NCBI GenBank assembly: GCA_030524745.1
Contig: JAUNGC010000017.1
Coordinates: 1-64,000 of the forward strand
Direction of reading: 5' to 3'
Length of the DNA stretch: 64,000 nucleotides
Source: Eubacteriales bacterium
Lineage (GTDB): Bacteria; Bacillota; Clostridia; Lachnospirales; Lachnospiraceae
Every line of letters starts with the position of its first letter. Within the stretch, counting starts at the first letter, position 1. A program made the position numbers and the translations under genes. A model generated the notes under the pieces. The model did no database searches and was not told where the DNA came from. It saw nothing but the letters and a program-made list of their open reading frames with translations. This document shows positions 63,079 through 64,000 of the stretch, one piece after another.

Positions 63079-64000
63079 TCAAAATTTCAATCCTTTTAAC
63101 AGATCGCCCAAAGATGTGCCGATGGATTCTCTGGAACTGTATTCTTCCGCCTGCTTCTCTTCAATTTCATCCGGCTCCTTCGCCTCCGCGGCAGCCTTGA
63201 TGCTCAGGCTGATTTTGTTATCGTTGGTGTTTAATACCTTCACTTTTACCTGATCGCCCACATTCAAAACTTCCGCAGGCTTCTTGATTCTCTTCTGGCT
63301 GATCTGGGAAATATGAACCAGTCCGCTCAGGCCGTCGCCCAGATCCACAAACGCGCCGTAAGGCATCAGGCTTTCCACTCTTCCTTCCAGAATGCTGCCG
63401 GGAACGATCATGGAAATTTTATGATTCAGACGCTCCGCCTCTTTTTCCTTCAAAATTTCCTTCGCGGAAAGCACCAGTCTCTTCTTCTCTTTATCCACAG
63501 TGATGACATAAACTTCCAGCGTTTTCCCCAAAAAGGTATCCAGATCTTCCACATAGTTTAAGGAAAGCTGGGATGCGGGAATAAATCCGCGGATGCCTTC
63601 CACAAAAGCGACGACGCCCTTGTTCACCACTTCGCTGACCTTAACGGAAAGCGCCTTCTTCTCTTCCAGATATTGCTGCAGCCTGTCCCATCCGACCACC
63701 TCTGCCGCTTCCACACAGGATAACGCGATATTGCCCGCGCCGTCGTCTTTTTTGACCACAGTCGCCTCGATCACATCTCCCACATGAACGTCCGTCAGGA
63801 TGGAAAATGCAGGATCACTGCTCATGTCAGCCGCCTTTATCACGCCGGACGCATAATAGCCCAGATCCAGCGTCACTCCTTCTTCATTCACATCAATCAC
63901 AGAACCGGAAATGATATCGCCCTCATTGACCGTGCGGAAAGACGCTTCCAGTTCACGGCTGTAATCCGCCATCGTTTCCGTTGTGCCGCCCTCCTCCACA
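63079..64000 (-). CDS. S1 RNA-binding protein, three S1 domains; probably C-terminal part of IspH-S1
   Basis: The frame is open to the window edge. The visible 306 residues hold three S1 domains: GDIISGSVIDVNEEGVTLDLG, then SVKVSEVVNKGVVAFVEG with GFIPASQLS, and GSILEGRVESLMPYGAFVDLG with GLVHISQIS, followed by an acidic tail. Ribosomal S1-like proteins of Clostridia are often fused behind IspH, and the sequence ADYSRELEASFRTVNEGD resembles that junction. An ATG at 63972 and GTG at 63999 exist but neither has a convincing ribosome site. I therefore treat it as 5'-truncated. Confidence 0.8.
   Translation of the reverse strand, partial: VEEGGTTETMADYSRELEASFRTVNEGDIISGSVIDVNEEGVTLDLGYYASGVIKAADMSSDPAFSILTDVHVGDVIEATVVKKDDGAGNIALSCVEAAEVVGWDRLQQYLEEKKALSVKVSEVVNKGVVAFVEGIRGFIPASQLSLNYVEDLDTFLGKTLEVYVITVDKEKKRLVLSAKEILKEKEAERLNHKISMIVPGSILEGRVESLMPYGAFVDLGDGLSGLVHISQISQKRIKKPAEVLNVGDQVKVKVLNTNDNKISLSIKAAAEAKEPDEIEEKQAEEYSSRESIGTSLGDLLKGLKF

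Noticed and set aside
1-64000. CRISPR arrays, insertion sequences, prophage or integrase genes
   Set aside because: No regularly spaced direct repeats with unique spacers and no transposase or integrase-like proteins were recognised.

Overview
The window looks like chromosome from a spore-forming Firmicute of the Clostridia, most likely Lachnospiraceae. This is inferred from gene content, not from a database search. Supporting features are a class II (Firmicute-type) GalT, a transketolase split into two subunits, SpmA/SpmB spore maturation proteins, a roughly 270-nt SRP RNA with an Alu domain, an ABC-F ATPase, a three-S1-domain protein at the right edge that resembles the C-terminal half of clostridial IspH-S1 fusions, and strong GGAGG ribosome binding sites throughout. 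I saw no phage, insertion sequence or CRISPR array.

Layout. 1-5 kb: a leftward unit of TIM-barrel protein, AraC regulator, galK and galT (galactose use). 5.1 kb: tRNA-Gly. 5.3-11.4 kb: a leftward sugar-acid unit with an IlvD/Edd dehydratase, a GntP-family permease, KDG kinase and a KDPG aldolase-VOC fusion. It is preceded by a FadR-type GntR regulator and forms a semi-phosphorylated Entner-Doudoroff route. 11.6-15.3 kb: small heat-shock protein, PflA-like radical SAM protein, SRP RNA, 2-hydroxyacid dehydrogenase and Nudix hydrolase. 15.4-20.4 kb: AEC carrier, MATE pump and a split transketolase plus rpe operon. 20.6-25.2 kb: DUF885 protein, membrane-anchored Mrr-type nuclease and NSS transporter. 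25.3-29.5 kb: LacI regulator, GH32 fructosidase and GPH symporter (sucrose/fructan use). 29.5-36.5 kb: pullulanase, malQ, a membrane spermidine-synthase-like protein and spmA/spmB. 36.6-41.2 kb: a chimeric beta-propeller/solute-binding lipoprotein divergent from a two-component system. 41.2-45 kb: aroA, two tail-to-tail alkyltransferase-like genes and a nuclease-like protein of unknown role. 45-49.3 kb: TetR plus a heterodimeric ABC exporter. 49.3-53.8 kb: Pho box and pstSCAB-phoU, ending in a 256-nt foldback. 54-64 kb: HtrA protease, glycogen debranching enzyme, acyl carrier protein, an ABC-F ATPase with an attenuator-like leader, AI-2E family protein, RelQ-type alarmone synthetase, acylphosphatase and an S1 protein.

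Much of the content is uptake and intracellular breakdown of carbohydrates (galactose, sugar acids, sucrose/fructan, alpha-glucan), each with a local regulator, feeding glycolysis and the pentose phosphate pathway. The least ordinary items are the giant inverted repeat that ends the phosphate operon, the propeller/solute-binding lipoprotein beside its two-component system, the pair of cysteine-less alkyltransferase relatives, and the ABC-F leader with minimal upstream ORFs and a terminator. Motifs, promoters and hairpins were read by eye; nothing was computed or searched.
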